A stretch of 64,000 nucleotides of DNA from Promethearchaeota archaeon (GTDB lineage Archaea > Asgardarchaeota > Lokiarchaeia > Sigyniarchaeales > SOKP01). The notes under the pieces were generated by a model that made no database searches, was not told the origin of the DNA, and saw nothing but the letters and a program-made list of their open reading frames with translations. The stretch covers positions 1 through 64,000 of the forward strand of contig JAGXNO010000009.1 of assembly GCA_019894975.1 (NCBI GenBank), given 5' to 3'. A program made the translations under genes and the position numbers. Shown here piece by piece: positions 8,740 through 17,156 of this stretch; position 1 is the first letter of the stretch; each line of letters starts with the position of its first letter.

Positions 8740-9597
8740 ATGACGCAAAAAGAGAAATTAAAATGTCCCATGTGCAGTGATAAGTTCATTCCGAGAACAT
8801 TTTATCCAGAAGAGGCTATTTTTTCAACTTCAGACGGAAAAAAATTATCCGGATTTAATGGTTACATAAGTTCGAGTGGTGTAAAACCAACTGAAGTAAT
8901 TTTAAGTTCTTGGATCACATATTGCCCAAAATGCAATTATGTACTAAAATTTGTAAAAGAAATTGTGAAGAAAGAGAAGATTCAAGCACAGAGTGCATTG
9001 GTTAAAGATATTAAAGAAAAATATAATAACTATTATTTTGGATTCCCATTTGAAGATTACTCACAGTACCTTCAAAAGGCTACAAGAGAAGTTAAAGCTA
9101 CCATTGAGTCTTCTTTAAATAAATTGAATTTAAGTGCATTTGAAAATATGCATGAAATTAAGGATACATTCAAGCTTTTAGTACGGTTTTATGCTAATCT
9201 CGAAAATTATTGCAATTCTCAATTTTCTACAGAAGAAGATAAAAATCTAGGAGAAAAAATAAAATTATTAGAGCTATCAGCAGATCTAGAAGAGATCTTG
9301 ATTGAACTAAATGAGATTAAAGATAAGACTATCCATAGTGATTATGAATTATCTAATTCTGATAAAGCAAATGTTAACAGAGCGGTTACGGGATTCATGT
9401 TAGACAGAATTAAAAAACACGTTAAGCCTTTAATTGACAGTAAGAAGTTAAAAAATAAATATAGTTATGTAGATATAAGAGATCTTAATTCTGAAATAAA
9501 ATTATATCTAAATGGATACTTTAGCAGTATATTTAATAATGGTCGAGCTACTGATGAACAGGTAAAAATTTTCTTAGATCAGCTTCTTGTGAACTAG
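8740..9597 (+). CDS. Zinc-ribbon protein, DUF2225-like
   Basis: This 285-residue soluble protein opens with CPMC (Cys9/12) and has CPKC near residue 66, a split zinc ribbon. The spacing and the YCPKCNYV context resemble DUF2225-type proteins, but that match is by eye only. The rest is helical and charged, without recognisable catalytic motifs. A TATA-like stretch lies upstream (around 8695-8710). Its role is unknown. Confidence 0.65.
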   Translation: MTQKEKLKCPMCSDKFIPRTFYPEEAIFSTSDGKKLSGFNGYISSSGVKPTEVILSSWITYCPKCNYVLKFVKEIVKKEKIQAQSALVKDIKEKYNNYYFGFPFEDYSQYLQKATREVKATIESSLNKLNLSAFENMHEIKDTFKLLVRFYANLENYCNSQFSTEEDKNLGEKIKLLELSADLEEILIELNEIKDKTIHSDYELSNSDKANVNRAVTGFMLDRIKKHVKPLIDSKKLKNKYSYVDIRDLNSEIKLYLNGYFSSIFNNGRATDEQVKIFLDQLLVN

Positions 9598-9701
9598 ACG
9601 TTATTTCTCTTTAAAATTAGTTTTCTTGTATATTCATTAGAATGCAAAATATTATCACCGTGCTATATCTATTTTTGAGACTTTTTATATATTTTTCATT
9701 C

Positions 9702-9860
9702 ATGATTTTAAATGATCTAAAGGCTAAAGTTGATGGGAGATTTTCTAAAGAAATAGTAGTGGAAGATGATGGTGAAGATTTAGTATATGTTTTTCCTGAT
9801 ACAACGGAATTTATTTCGATTTTAAGAAGGAAAATGCATAAGGAAGTAATTCCAAAATAA
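9702..9860 (+). CDS. Small hypothetical protein (52 aa)
   Basis: A short charged protein, MILNDLKAKVDGRFSKEIVV and onward, ending KEVIPK. A longer version starting at 9642 would add 20 hydrophobic residues, but those codons overlap a strong TATA-like run (tttttatata, about 9684-9693), so the ATG at 9702 looks better. That would give a very short leader. No family is recognised. It precedes the SRP RNA gene on the same strand. Confidence 0.45.
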   Translation: MILNDLKAKVDGRFSKEIVVEDDGEDLVYVFPDTTEFISILRRKMHKEVIPK

Positions 9861-9932
9861 TACTAGATTCACTGATATTAGAATAATACTACATTACATT
9901 ATGTTTTTATTTTTAATTTCATTTCATATCAT

Positions 9933-10232
9933 GGACCTTTTGGGGCGGTCTGAAGTCCCATTGCTGGACGAACCGTAAAATCCTCATAACGGAAATTGCC
10001 CGTATCAAGGTCTCATGAGTATTGTTAGCCAGCGTTATGTTCTCGTCGAAGCGCTCCCTATAATGGTAGGTATCAGGGTGGTGCCTTTTGAAGGAAAGGT
10101 ATAAGCCCGTAATTAGGAAACCGGTAAGGCCAGGGATGGAGCAGCCGTAACTATAGGTGTTTACGCTTTATAGTAAGGGTGTGGAGAGGCGTAGCATTTG
10201 GTTCTGCAATAGGATTGGGGTCGAGGTTCGGG
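9933..10232 (+). ncRNA. Signal recognition particle (7S) RNA
   Basis: This ~300-nt RNA has archaeal SRP layout. Ends GGACC (9933-9937) and GGTTC (10225-10229) pair. Long-range helix-5 pairs include AATCCT/AGGATT and AAGCG..CCCTATA with TATAGG..CGCTT. Helix 6 is GTGCCTTT/AAAGGTAT, closed by a GAAG (GNAR) tetraloop at about 10090-10093, the SRP19-binding site. Helix 8 carries the conserved asymmetric-loop bases CAGG and GGAGCAGCC (10131-10145), the SRP54-binding site. The RNA scaffolds SRP19 and SRP54 for co-translational membrane targeting. The helix-8 tip looks shorter than usual. RNase P RNA was considered, but its conserved regions are absent. Confidence 0.85.
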
Positions 10233-10250
10233 TTTTTTATTCTTTTATTT
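10233..10250 (+). terminator. Oligo-T terminator after SRP RNA
   Basis: A TTTTTT run at 10233-10238, followed after ATTC by another T run, begins directly at the 3' end of the folded SRP RNA. This is the usual archaeal termination signal. Confidence 0.6.
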
Positions 10251-10336
10251 TAACTATCAATTGAGAGTATTATTTATTTAATAAGAACAATGTTATTAGA
10301 TATATAATCAAAGTACTTTTAAGGATATAGGGGATA

Positions 10337-11521
10337 ATGAAAGCATCAGAAAGAGTCTTAAAAGCAATTAACCATGAAGAACCTGATAGACTTCCTTCAT
10401 TTGAGATAGTTACTAACAATTCAATATTGAAGCATTATGATATGCCTATTGGGAAGGGGTATAGAGATGGATTAAAGGCACTCGCCAAGATGGGAGACCA
10501 AGGCAATGAACTTATTATAAGAGGCTATTCAAGTTATGATTATGTCAAGAGAATTTTAGAAAAATCACATGAATTTCATCGACGAGTTCAGATAGATATT
10601 GCTCTAACTCTAGCATCGATTTATCCTAGAAAAATTAATGAAGAAGGGGATGGGATAATTGATGAATATGGAAGAAATATGAAACAGCAGGTTTACACAG
10701 CAAAAGATGGTACTGAAACGGTAGTTAATGAATATTTTGGGGGCTACTTTAAAGATTTTGATGATTATGAATCTTGGGAGCAACCAGATCCTCATTGGGA
10801 AGCAAGGTTAATTAATTTAAAAGCTGGTAAAGAAATACAAAAAGAAATGAACAATGAAATCTTCTCTATACCTTCTTTAGGTTCTCTGATGGAATGTTCC
10901 TGGGAAGGGTTTGGAATAGAAAACTTTTCAAGAATATTAGCAAAACCTAAGCAAGCCAAAAAAGTATTTGATGATAGAGGTAAATTTACACTGGAATTAG
11001 TGAAGATATTAGCTGAAAATGATGCTGAAGTTGTGTTATTATGGGATGATTACGGATTTAAAAATGGTTTGTTTATGAGTCCAAAAAACTACCGTACTTT
11101 TGTTTTCCCTTGGATAAAACGTATTTGTGCTACGGCTCATAAACTAAACTGTAAAGTAATCTTACATTCCGATGGAGATCTAACAGAAATTTTTGAGGAT
11201 ATCATAGACTGCGGTGTTGATGCCTTAAATCCAATTGAACCGACAACAGCAAATCCTGATTATGATATATTTAAATTAAATAAAAAATATGGTGATCAGA
11301 TAACTTTCATAGGAAATTTATCTCCAGTTTTATTAGTAACAGGAGAAATTTCTGAGATTGAAGTATATTCTAAACGTTTAATTAGAGAGTTAGCTCCTAA
11401 TGGAGGTTACATTTTTAGTTCTGGTCATAGCATTAATCCTGCTGTTACCGTAGACCGATTTGAAGCAATGCAAAATATTAAACGGAAATTTGGAAGTTAT
11501 CCGATAAATGTCCCTGATTGA
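10337..11521 (+). CDS. Uroporphyrinogen decarboxylase (URO-D/MtaA/CmuA) family protein
   Basis: This is a 394-residue TIM-barrel protein. It starts with the family pattern KASERVLKAINHEEPDRLPS and has WDDYGF, a LHSDGDL strand, and the closing ISPAV-like segment SSGHSINPAVTV. Family members are uroporphyrinogen decarboxylases or methyl-corrinoid:coenzyme M-type methyltransferases. The MtaA-type zinc ligand pattern H-x-C is not present here (HSDGD instead), so its chemistry may differ from zinc-dependent methyl transfer. An SD-like GGGG lies just before the ATG at 10337. It converges on a second family member. Confidence 0.85.
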   Translation: MKASERVLKAINHEEPDRLPSFEIVTNNSILKHYDMPIGKGYRDGLKALAKMGDQGNELIIRGYSSYDYVKRILEKSHEFHRRVQIDIALTLASIYPRKINEEGDGIIDEYGRNMKQQVYTAKDGTETVVNEYFGGYFKDFDDYESWEQPDPHWEARLINLKAGKEIQKEMNNEIFSIPSLGSLMECSWEGFGIENFSRILAKPKQAKKVFDDRGKFTLELVKILAENDAEVVLLWDDYGFKNGLFMSPKNYRTFVFPWIKRICATAHKLNCKVILHSDGDLTEIFEDIIDCGVDALNPIEPTTANPDYDIFKLNKKYGDQITFIGNLSPVLLVTGEISEIEVYSKRLIRELAPNGGYIFSSGHSINPAVTVDRFEAMQNIKRKFGSYPINVPD

Positions 11522-11525
11522 GTTT

Positions 11526-12686
11526 TTAATAATCTCTAAATTCATTTGCGGCATCAAACATTGCCACAATATTCTCAGCAGGAACTTCTGCGGTTATGTT
11601 ATGGATATTGGCTGCTACAAAACCCCCTCCCGGTTTTAAGCATTTAAAATTTCTCTTGACTTCCATTCTTATTTGTTCAGGGGTACCAAAAGGAAGAGTA
11701 TTTTGTGTATTACACAAACCACCCCAAAAGGTGATTATCTTTCCAAACCGGTCTTTTAAACTGCAGGGTTCCATGTCAAATGCGGAAATTTGGACAGGAT
11801 TAACAGCATCGTACTTAATTTCAGCAAAATGAGGGATAAACTGCGGTATTGACCCACAGCAATGATAATTAATTTTTATATCAGTTAATTTATGCACCTT
11901 ATCAGAAAGTTTCTTCTCGAACGGTTTTATCACTCTTTCATACGTTTTCAAATCCATTATTGGGCCTGATTGTTCTGCGAGATCACCATTTATACATAGA
12001 ACATCGAGATATTCACCTACTTCATTCAAAAAAGTGATGTTATAATCAATCCAATATTTTAATAGTCCCTCCATCGCTGCTTCAATTAATTCTGGCTTCT
12101 TTTTTAAATATTTAAGAGCGTTAGTAAATCCAAAGAGAAAAGTAGTATATTCATATATACATCCTGTCGGAGCAGAAACTAAGGTATAATCAGTTGTATC
12201 ATACAATTTTCTAGCATACTCCCGTAATCCTTCAAAAGAAGATTCATCTTTTCCATCAGGCCACTCAAAATTACGAATTTCTTGAACGGTTCTAAAACTT
12301 TCAAACGGATGGATAACAGGATCATAATATAGGATTTCATCTAAGTCTTTATTTGCATCATTTCCCCAAAAACAACCAAATTGATCGTAGACTCCAACGT
12401 ACTTCCCTTCATATTCAGGCTCGAAATCGCTAATCTTAACCATACCACCAAGAGGTCGGATATATCTTGTATCTATATTAAAACGTTCCAATAATTCCTC
12501 ACAGGGTGCTGCTAATTGTTGCACATAGTCATAGGTATTTAACTCATTATCTTCAATTTCAAGATAATCAATTAGTTTTTTGTATGATTTTATATGAATA
12601 CCTGTTTGATTCCCACCAAAATCGAGCGGAACTTTATCTGGGATCTCATGATTTAAAGTGTTATTCACTCTTTCTCTTGAAATCAT
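11526..12686 (-). CDS. URO-D/MtaA-family methyltransferase-like protein
   Basis: This 386-residue TIM-barrel protein starts ISRERVNNTLNHEIPDKVPL. Unlike its convergent neighbour, it has H-C-C-G (INYHCCGSI) at the barrel position where MtaA-type enzymes bind catalytic zinc. A later Cys (GGLCNTQ) may complete the site. It may therefore transfer methyl groups to or from a corrinoid protein (inferred); no corrinoid protein gene is in the window. It lies 5 bases downstream of the inositol-monophosphatase-like gene on the same strand, so the two are probably co-transcribed. Confidence 0.85.
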   Translation of the reverse strand: MISRERVNNTLNHEIPDKVPLDFGGNQTGIHIKSYKKLIDYLEIEDNELNTYDYVQQLAAPCEELLERFNIDTRYIRPLGGMVKISDFEPEYEGKYVGVYDQFGCFWGNDANKDLDEILYYDPVIHPFESFRTVQEIRNFEWPDGKDESSFEGLREYARKLYDTTDYTLVSAPTGCIYEYTTFLFGFTNALKYLKKKPELIEAAMEGLLKYWIDYNITFLNEVGEYLDVLCINGDLAEQSGPIMDLKTYERVIKPFEKKLSDKVHKLTDIKINYHCCGSIPQFIPHFAEIKYDAVNPVQISAFDMEPCSLKDRFGKIITFWGGLCNTQNTLPFGTPEQIRMEVKRNFKCLKPGGGFVAANIHNITAEVPAENIVAMFDAANEFRDY

Positions 12687-12691
12687 TAGGC

Positions 12692-13519
12692 CTATCCTTT
12701 TTTCGTTAATTCTTTCTTAAGGAATAATTCTAATTTATCATTACATGCAATAAATGGAAATTTTACATTTATAGATAAATTATCATCTATTTTCTTACCA
12801 TCAACCGAAAAGATTTTACCGCCTGCTTCAGTTAGTATCAACATTCCTGCTGCAACATCTACTAATCTATTACTGCTTCTTAAATTAATGAAAGCTTCCA
12901 TGCTACCACTCGCTACTTGACACAGTGTTAAAGCACAACTACCTAATATTCTTATTCTATAGAACCGCCTTATTAATGAATTTATTTCTTGCATATTTTT
13001 CATAAGATTCTTCATTGGAATATTAAGTTCAAAAAAACATTGTTGAGAAATATCTAAATCAGAGACTTTAATTTTTGAGTCATTAAGGTATGCTCCTTTT
13101 CCTCTTTCAGACCAATAAATATCTTTGGTGTTTAAATTAAGAACTACTGCTTTGGTAATATCATTCATGCGAGTTCCAACTGCGTAAGCAATTGAAACAG
13201 AACTATAAGGTATACCCCTAACAGCATTATTAGACCCATCTAAAGGGTCAATAATTAATTTAATTTGGCTTTCCTTAGCTTTTTCTTCATCACCAATATA
13301 CTTCTCTCCTATTTCTTCGCTTATTAATAGTAGATCTACTTTTTCTTTTTCCAACGATTCAATTATAGCAGTTTCAGCAACAGTATCAAGATACATTGTT
13401 ATATCCCCCCCTGCACCTCTTTCAGATTTTATAGCAGCCTTTTTTGTTCCTAGAAGAGGATTCACAGCGTCATATACATTAAAAGCAATTTGTTTTAAGA
13501 AATCTATATTAAGTCCCAT
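12692..13519 (-). CDS. Inositol monophosphatase family protein (IMPase/archaeal FBPase-like)
   Basis: This is a 275-residue protein. It carries the metal-binding motifs of the superfamily: SEEIGEKY (motif with catalytic Glu), IIDPLDGSNNAVRGIPYSS (D-x-D-G-S motif) and the C-terminal LVDVAAGMLILTEAGG. Family members are Mg2+-dependent phosphatases of inositol 1-phosphate, fructose 1,6-bisphosphate, PAP or NADP. Archaeal homologues often act on several sugar phosphates. It forms a tight two-gene unit with the downstream MtaA-like gene (5-base gap). Confidence 0.9.
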   Translation of the reverse strand: MGLNIDFLKQIAFNVYDAVNPLLGTKKAAIKSERGAGGDITMYLDTVAETAIIESLEKEKVDLLLISEEIGEKYIGDEEKAKESQIKLIIDPLDGSNNAVRGIPYSSVSIAYAVGTRMNDITKAVVLNLNTKDIYWSERGKGAYLNDSKIKVSDLDISQQCFFELNIPMKNLMKNMQEINSLIRRFYRIRILGSCALTLCQVASGSMEAFINLRSSNRLVDVAAGMLILTEAGGKIFSVDGKKIDDNLSINVKFPFIACNDKLELFLKKELTKKG

Positions 13520-13609
13520 AAAAAATCAAATCTATAACAATTAGTAAGGAAGGAACGAGATTCTGTAATAATTTATCTTTCTTAAGAATTAAAGATTATT
13601 TTTTTGAAT

Positions 13610-14341
13610 TTAAGTTAAAATTTTATGCTTGTCGATAATCCATTTATCAACAACAAAATTCTGTAAATCTCTACTCTTCAGATCATATTCATTATGTACA
13701 GTACTTTTAGGAATCCATACCTCATCCTCAGATTCCAGAGTAATAAGTAAAGCTTTGGGGCTTTCGACCTTAATTTTGGCTTTTATTTCTACCGTTTCAA
13801 TAGAAGTGCCATACTCCGTTGTTTCGACAATATGTAATCCATCCCTTGTAGTAATATGTTCTGCAAATACACTATATTCAGAGTCGTCATCAATAGCTTT
13901 TTCCTTTTCTTTTGATTCAAATGTACCACTGGTTGCAAATTCAATTTTTTCAGTTAATATATGCTCAAGCATTAATGTGAGTAAATTTAAATTAGGAAAT
14001 CTGATTTTTTTCTCATATTCCCCGATTTTTATTTTTAAAACTTGACGACTTTCATCTTCCCATCCTACATATATCTCAGTCTTGCGATCCCTAAACACGT
14101 GAAATCCTCTCCAGTTAGCACTTCTGCGATAGAGCACTTCTAAAATGCAGATAATTTCTTCGATGGAAAGCTTAACAGTTTTTCCTTCACCCTTACTAGT
14201 GTTTTCCCAAGTTCCATCATCCTTTCGATTAATACAACTTAAAAAAATATATGGAACCATTTTTGTAGGGCTACTTATTATTAAACTTGACTTCTGACCA
14301 TAAAATGTTTTAGTATGAAAATCTGCCAAATAAATACACAC
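13610..14341 (-). CDS. Hypothetical protein, 243 aa
   Basis: I do not recognise a named family. The N-terminal half has a beta-rich pattern (SSLIISSPTKMVPYIFLS, then KTVKLSIEEIICILEVL and a basic GFHVFRDRKTE stretch) that recalls small nucleic-acid-binding folds of PC4/Whirly style, but this is only a resemblance. The C-terminus contains LITLESEDEVWIPKSTV, a pattern that recurs at the end of many archaeal and phage accessory proteins. The start is uncertain: GTG at 14341 lacks a clear SD, and an ATT two codons downstream lies closer to GAGTGTGT. An acidic middle segment (about 150-175) looks like a linker. Confidence 0.6.
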   Translation of the reverse strand: MCIYLADFHTKTFYGQKSSLIISSPTKMVPYIFLSCINRKDDGTWENTSKGEGKTVKLSIEEIICILEVLYRRSANWRGFHVFRDRKTEIYVGWEDESRQVLKIKIGEYEKKIRFPNLNLLTLMLEHILTEKIEFATSGTFESKEKEKAIDDDSEYSVFAEHITTRDGLHIVETTEYGTSIETVEIKAKIKVESPKALLITLESEDEVWIPKSTVHNEYDLKSRDLQNFVVDKWIIDKHKILT

Positions 14342-14505
14342 TCAAATTAATATGTTAAAAAGTTTACAAATATTCTAATAAAACCATAATAAATTACTGA
14401 TTTAAATCTGATTAGTAGGATATGGAATTTTTTAATTTTTAAAATAGGTAAAAGTTTTATTAAATTTGATTTTATATAACTGTAAGTAAGTCTTAACCAA
14501 TGTGA

Positions 14506-15270
14506 ATGTATATGGAAAAAAAAAGTAATGAATCAATTAAGGAAGAAGATAAAAGAGCTATAATTAATAGTACGGGAGATTTTATGGAATTTGATGAACA
14601 TATAAGTGTTTCAGGGTCTGCTAAAATCTCTGGTGGTAAACTAAATAAATCTATAAGGATATCGGGTTCTGGAGGAATTAATGGAGATTTAGAATGTAAT
14701 GAACTTACGTCATCAGGTACTTTAAAAGGCTCAGGGAATTTAACTGTGCATGGGGAAATCAGTAGCGCCGGATCATTGAGCATTGCGGGATTTCTTTATG
14801 CAAATGGAAGTGTAGATTTTTCTGGCTCAACACAAATTGGGAACCTTATAAGAGTTCAAGGAGCTTTAGTTGCTTCAGGTTCTTTTAAGGTAGGTCACTT
14901 CGTAACTGTTGATGAAGGAATCGAGTTGTCTGGATCATCGAGTATAAACGGAAATCTTTCAGCTGAAAAAACCATTAAGATCGATGGATCCACTAAAATT
15001 GAAGGTAATACCGTGGCTGAAAATATCCTTCTCGGCGCTTCAGAAGGTACTAGAAAAAAACAACACTTTCGAATACGTGGAAGTATTCTAGCCAAAAACA
15101 ATGTAGATGTTATTAGAACGCTTGTCGGTGGTGATATTAAAGGCAAAGACGTAAAAATTGGTCGAGGATCAGAAGTATATGGGTCGGTTTACTATGTTGA
15201 TAAAATCGAAGTCGATAAAAAGGCAAAACTAGCTAATGATCCCATTCAAATAACACTAGAAGAATTATAA
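14506..15270 (+). CDS. Bactofilin-like polymer-forming cytoskeletal protein
   Basis: This is a 254-residue protein. After a charged N-terminal tail of about 30 residues, nearly the whole chain is a right-handed beta-helix of short repeats rich in G-S-G and I-x-G, such as ISVSGSAKISGG, IRISGSGGINGDL and LSIAGFLYANGSV. This is typical of bactofilin (DUF583) proteins, which self-assemble into nucleotide-independent filaments. Archaeal members exist, but their roles are poorly known. The start may be the ATG at 14506 or 14512. It converges on the uS10 gene. Confidence 0.85.
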   Translation: MYMEKKSNESIKEEDKRAIINSTGDFMEFDEHISVSGSAKISGGKLNKSIRISGSGGINGDLECNELTSSGTLKGSGNLTVHGEISSAGSLSIAGFLYANGSVDFSGSTQIGNLIRVQGALVASGSFKVGHFVTVDEGIELSGSSSINGNLSAEKTIKIDGSTKIEGNTVAENILLGASEGTRKKQHFRIRGSILAKNNVDVIRTLVGGDIKGKDVKIGRGSEVYGSVYYVDKIEVDKKAKLANDPIQITLEEL

Positions 15271-15286
15271 GAAAATAGATTATATA

Positions 15287-15592
15287 TTACAGTAACTCAA
15301 TTTCTACTAGAACTGATTCAGGTATTTGAATCTTCATTATAAGATGCATACTTCTTTCATTTGCGATAATTTCAAAAAGTCTTTTATGAATACGCATCTC
15401 AAATTTTGCCCAGGTTGATGTACCCTGCCCACTTGGAGCCTTCATTACAGGCACTCTGAGTCTTTTAGTAGGAAGAGGAATAGGTCCATTCTTTCGGATA
15501 CCTTGAGATGAACATACCGCAGAAACTTGCTCACATACTGATTTTAATGCCTCTAACTGCGTAGACGACAACCGTATGCGTGCTTTTTGTAT
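15287..15592 (-). CDS. rps10: 30S ribosomal protein uS10 (S10), predicted AUA start
   Basis: The frame encodes the archaeal/eukaryotic uS10 with ARIRLSSTQLEALKSVC at the N-terminus, TKRLRVPVMKAP in the long loop and MRIHKRLFEI near the middle. The conserved strand QKARIRLSS lies upstream of the only canonical start (TTG at 15571), so that TTG is internal. The frame is open back to a stop at 15617-15619 with no ATG, GTG or TTG. The only suitable codon is ATA at 15592-15590, five bases after a perfect SD (GGTGATC). That gives 101 residues, the normal family length. The neighbours are a bactofilin and a Bud23-like gene rather than the usual EF-1alpha. Confidence 0.9.
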   Translation of the reverse strand: MQKARIRLSSTQLEALKSVCEQVSAVCSSQGIRKNGPIPLPTKRLRVPVMKAPSGQGTSTWAKFEMRIHKRLFEIIANERSMHLIMKIQIPESVLVEIELL

Positions 15593-15597
15593 GTTTT

Positions 15598-15604
15598 GAT
15601 CACC
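15598..15604 (-). promoter_or_regulatory. Shine-Dalgarno site fixing the uS10 start at ATA
   Basis: On the minus strand the sequence GGTGATC is fully complementary to the 16S rRNA 3' end. It is followed by AAAAC and then ATA. This site decides the start codon choice for uS10. Confidence 0.75.
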
Positions 15605-15753
15605 ACTAAAAAATATTTAAAACTTTTGTTTCTTGCTATATTCTACAATCGTATAATTATTCCTATTAAATAAATTTTATTATCTAAGTTATTGAAGTAT
15701 ATAAATTAACTTAAACCTAGCAAGAATTTGGGGGTTTTTTTTTGGTTTTTTTT

Positions 15754-16413
15754 TTATATTCTCTTCTTTAATAGTAAAAATGTTTGACCAGCTTTTTGTT
15801 TTGGGTTATTCTTTACCATGAATCCGTCAAACCCATTATTGATAAAGGAATTTTTAAAAATATTTAGCTCTTTATCATCTTTGGGATAAAATTCGATTAC
15901 AATCCTTCCATTTTTCTTTAATATTGTGTCTATATATTTCGCAGTCTTAGTAAGTTGTTTAATTTTTTCACCATAATTCTCTCTTCCATAAGCAATAAAG
16001 TTGTAGGCAGAGATTGAGATGATGTGATCGATTTCATTTGATCTAATTGGTAAATAATTGATATCGGCTAAAATTAACTCAAAAAATTTTGGTTTTACCA
16101 ATTCTTCCTTTTTATCTCTTGCCCTCAATATCATATCAGGTAAGATATCAACACCTATTACTCTGAATCCATTTTCAACCAAGATTTCAGAAGAAAATCC
16201 AGTTCCACACCCTAAATCTAAAATTAAGAATTTTTTTTCATATCTTAGACTCCGTTCATTTTGGTTAACCAATTTTTCGTCGAATAGATATTGAATACTT
16301 AATAAGGTAGAGCGTTTTTGATTTCGTTCCATCCATTTTGAACTATCATATTCTTCTGCTTTTTCATTTAAATAATCCTTCGGAAATTGGGGGAGCTGAT
16401 TTTTTCTTACCAT
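15754..16413 (-). CDS. Bud23-like rRNA methyltransferase (class I SAM)
   Basis: This 219-residue protein resembles eukaryotic Bud23/WBSCR22 along its length. Near the N-terminus is EKAEEYDSSKWMERNQ, a Y-x-x-S pattern like Bud23's start. Motif I ILDLGCGTGFSSEIL (residues 64-78) matches Bud23's LDIGCGSGLSGEIL, and ISISAYNFI matches the ISISAIQWL segment. The hallmark tail E-F-Y-P-K-D-D followed by N-N-G-F-D-G-F-M-V corresponds to QFYPK..GFSGGLVVD. In eukaryotes Bud23 with Trm112 makes m7G in the 18S rRNA P-site region. The archaeal role is inferred, and no Trm112 gene is in the window. It follows the same orientation as uS10. Confidence 0.8.
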   Translation of the reverse strand: MVRKNQLPQFPKDYLNEKAEEYDSSKWMERNQKRSTLLSIQYLFDEKLVNQNERSLRYEKKFLILDLGCGTGFSSEILVENGFRVIGVDILPDMILRARDKKEELVKPKFFELILADINYLPIRSNEIDHIISISAYNFIAYGRENYGEKIKQLTKTAKYIDTILKKNGRIVIEFYPKDDKELNIFKNSFINNGFDGFMVKNNPKQKAGQTFLLLKKRI

Positions 16414-16557
16414 TTCCTACATCTAGTTGATAATATGTGATTTTGATGATCACAAATGTAAAAAATAAACTCATTTATATTAATGACTAAATTCAAATAT
16501 ATATAGAAAAGTAATTTTATACTTATTAAAGACAATTAATTGATTTAGGATTTAGAC

Positions 16558-16980
16558 ATGTCTGATAAAAATTTAAGTGAAAATGATAATCCCAAAGGGC
16601 AAAATAAAAGGCATCTCATCTTAATTGTTGATGACGAGCCCGATATTCTTAATTTAACTGAGAAATTCCTGAAATTAGACCCTAACTTCGACACAATTAC
16701 ATCTGCGAACGCAAAAGAAGCAATGAGCGTTTTAGAAGAACGCTATCATGATATTTCTCTGATACTCCTTGATGTAATGATGCCCGGAAGGTCAGGTATG
16801 GATGTTTTACGCCAAATAAAAGCAGAAGAGCGTTACAACCATATTAAAGTTATTCTTTTTACAGTTAAGAGTTTTAATGAAGATATCCAAAAAGGGAATG
16901 CATTAGGGGCCGATGGATATATTATAAAACCATTTTCCGGAAAGGATTTACTTAAATTCGTTCAAGATAAACTGGCATAA
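16558..16980 (+). CDS. Stand-alone response regulator receiver domain
   Basis: This 140-residue CheY-like protein has all receiver residues: acidic pair Asp25/Asp26 in LIVDDEPDI, phospho-acceptor Asp72 in LLDVMMPG, Thr102 in LFTVK and Lys124 in IIKPF. There is no output domain and no histidine kinase nearby, so it probably signals by protein contact as in archaeal single-domain regulators (inferred). The first ~18 residues are a polar tail. Confidence 0.93.
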   Translation: MSDKNLSENDNPKGQNKRHLILIVDDEPDILNLTEKFLKLDPNFDTITSANAKEAMSVLEERYHDISLILLDVMMPGRSGMDVLRQIKAEERYNHIKVILFTVKSFNEDIQKGNALGADGYIIKPFSGKDLLKFVQDKLA

Positions 16981-17156
16981 AAAAAATTATTCTATACTTA
17001 ATACAAATTTTCAATAAACTATTTTTAGGGTTTCATAAAAGGTAAAGAGTATTCCTTAACTTATTTTCATTTATAGAGGAAAGCTTTTTAAGTAATTTGA
17101 GAAAGATAATTTTAACCAATAAAATTTAATTCTAAACAAAAAAGGAGTCAACCAAA

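Noticed and set aside
9933..10232. RNase P RNA
   Set aside because: The conserved regions CR-I and CR-V of RNase P are absent, while the GNAR helix 6 and the AGCAGCC helix 8 signature fit SRP RNA.
13629..14045. 138-codon ORF antisense to the 243-aa hypothetical
   Set aside because: Hydrophobic, Ser-rich shadow composition with no SD; the minus-strand frame has coding character and is longer.
15287..15571. uS10 starting at TTG 15571
   Set aside because: It would delete the conserved first strand and has no SD.
16558..16980. Complete two-component system
   Set aside because: No histidine kinase gene is adjacent; only a single receiver domain is present.
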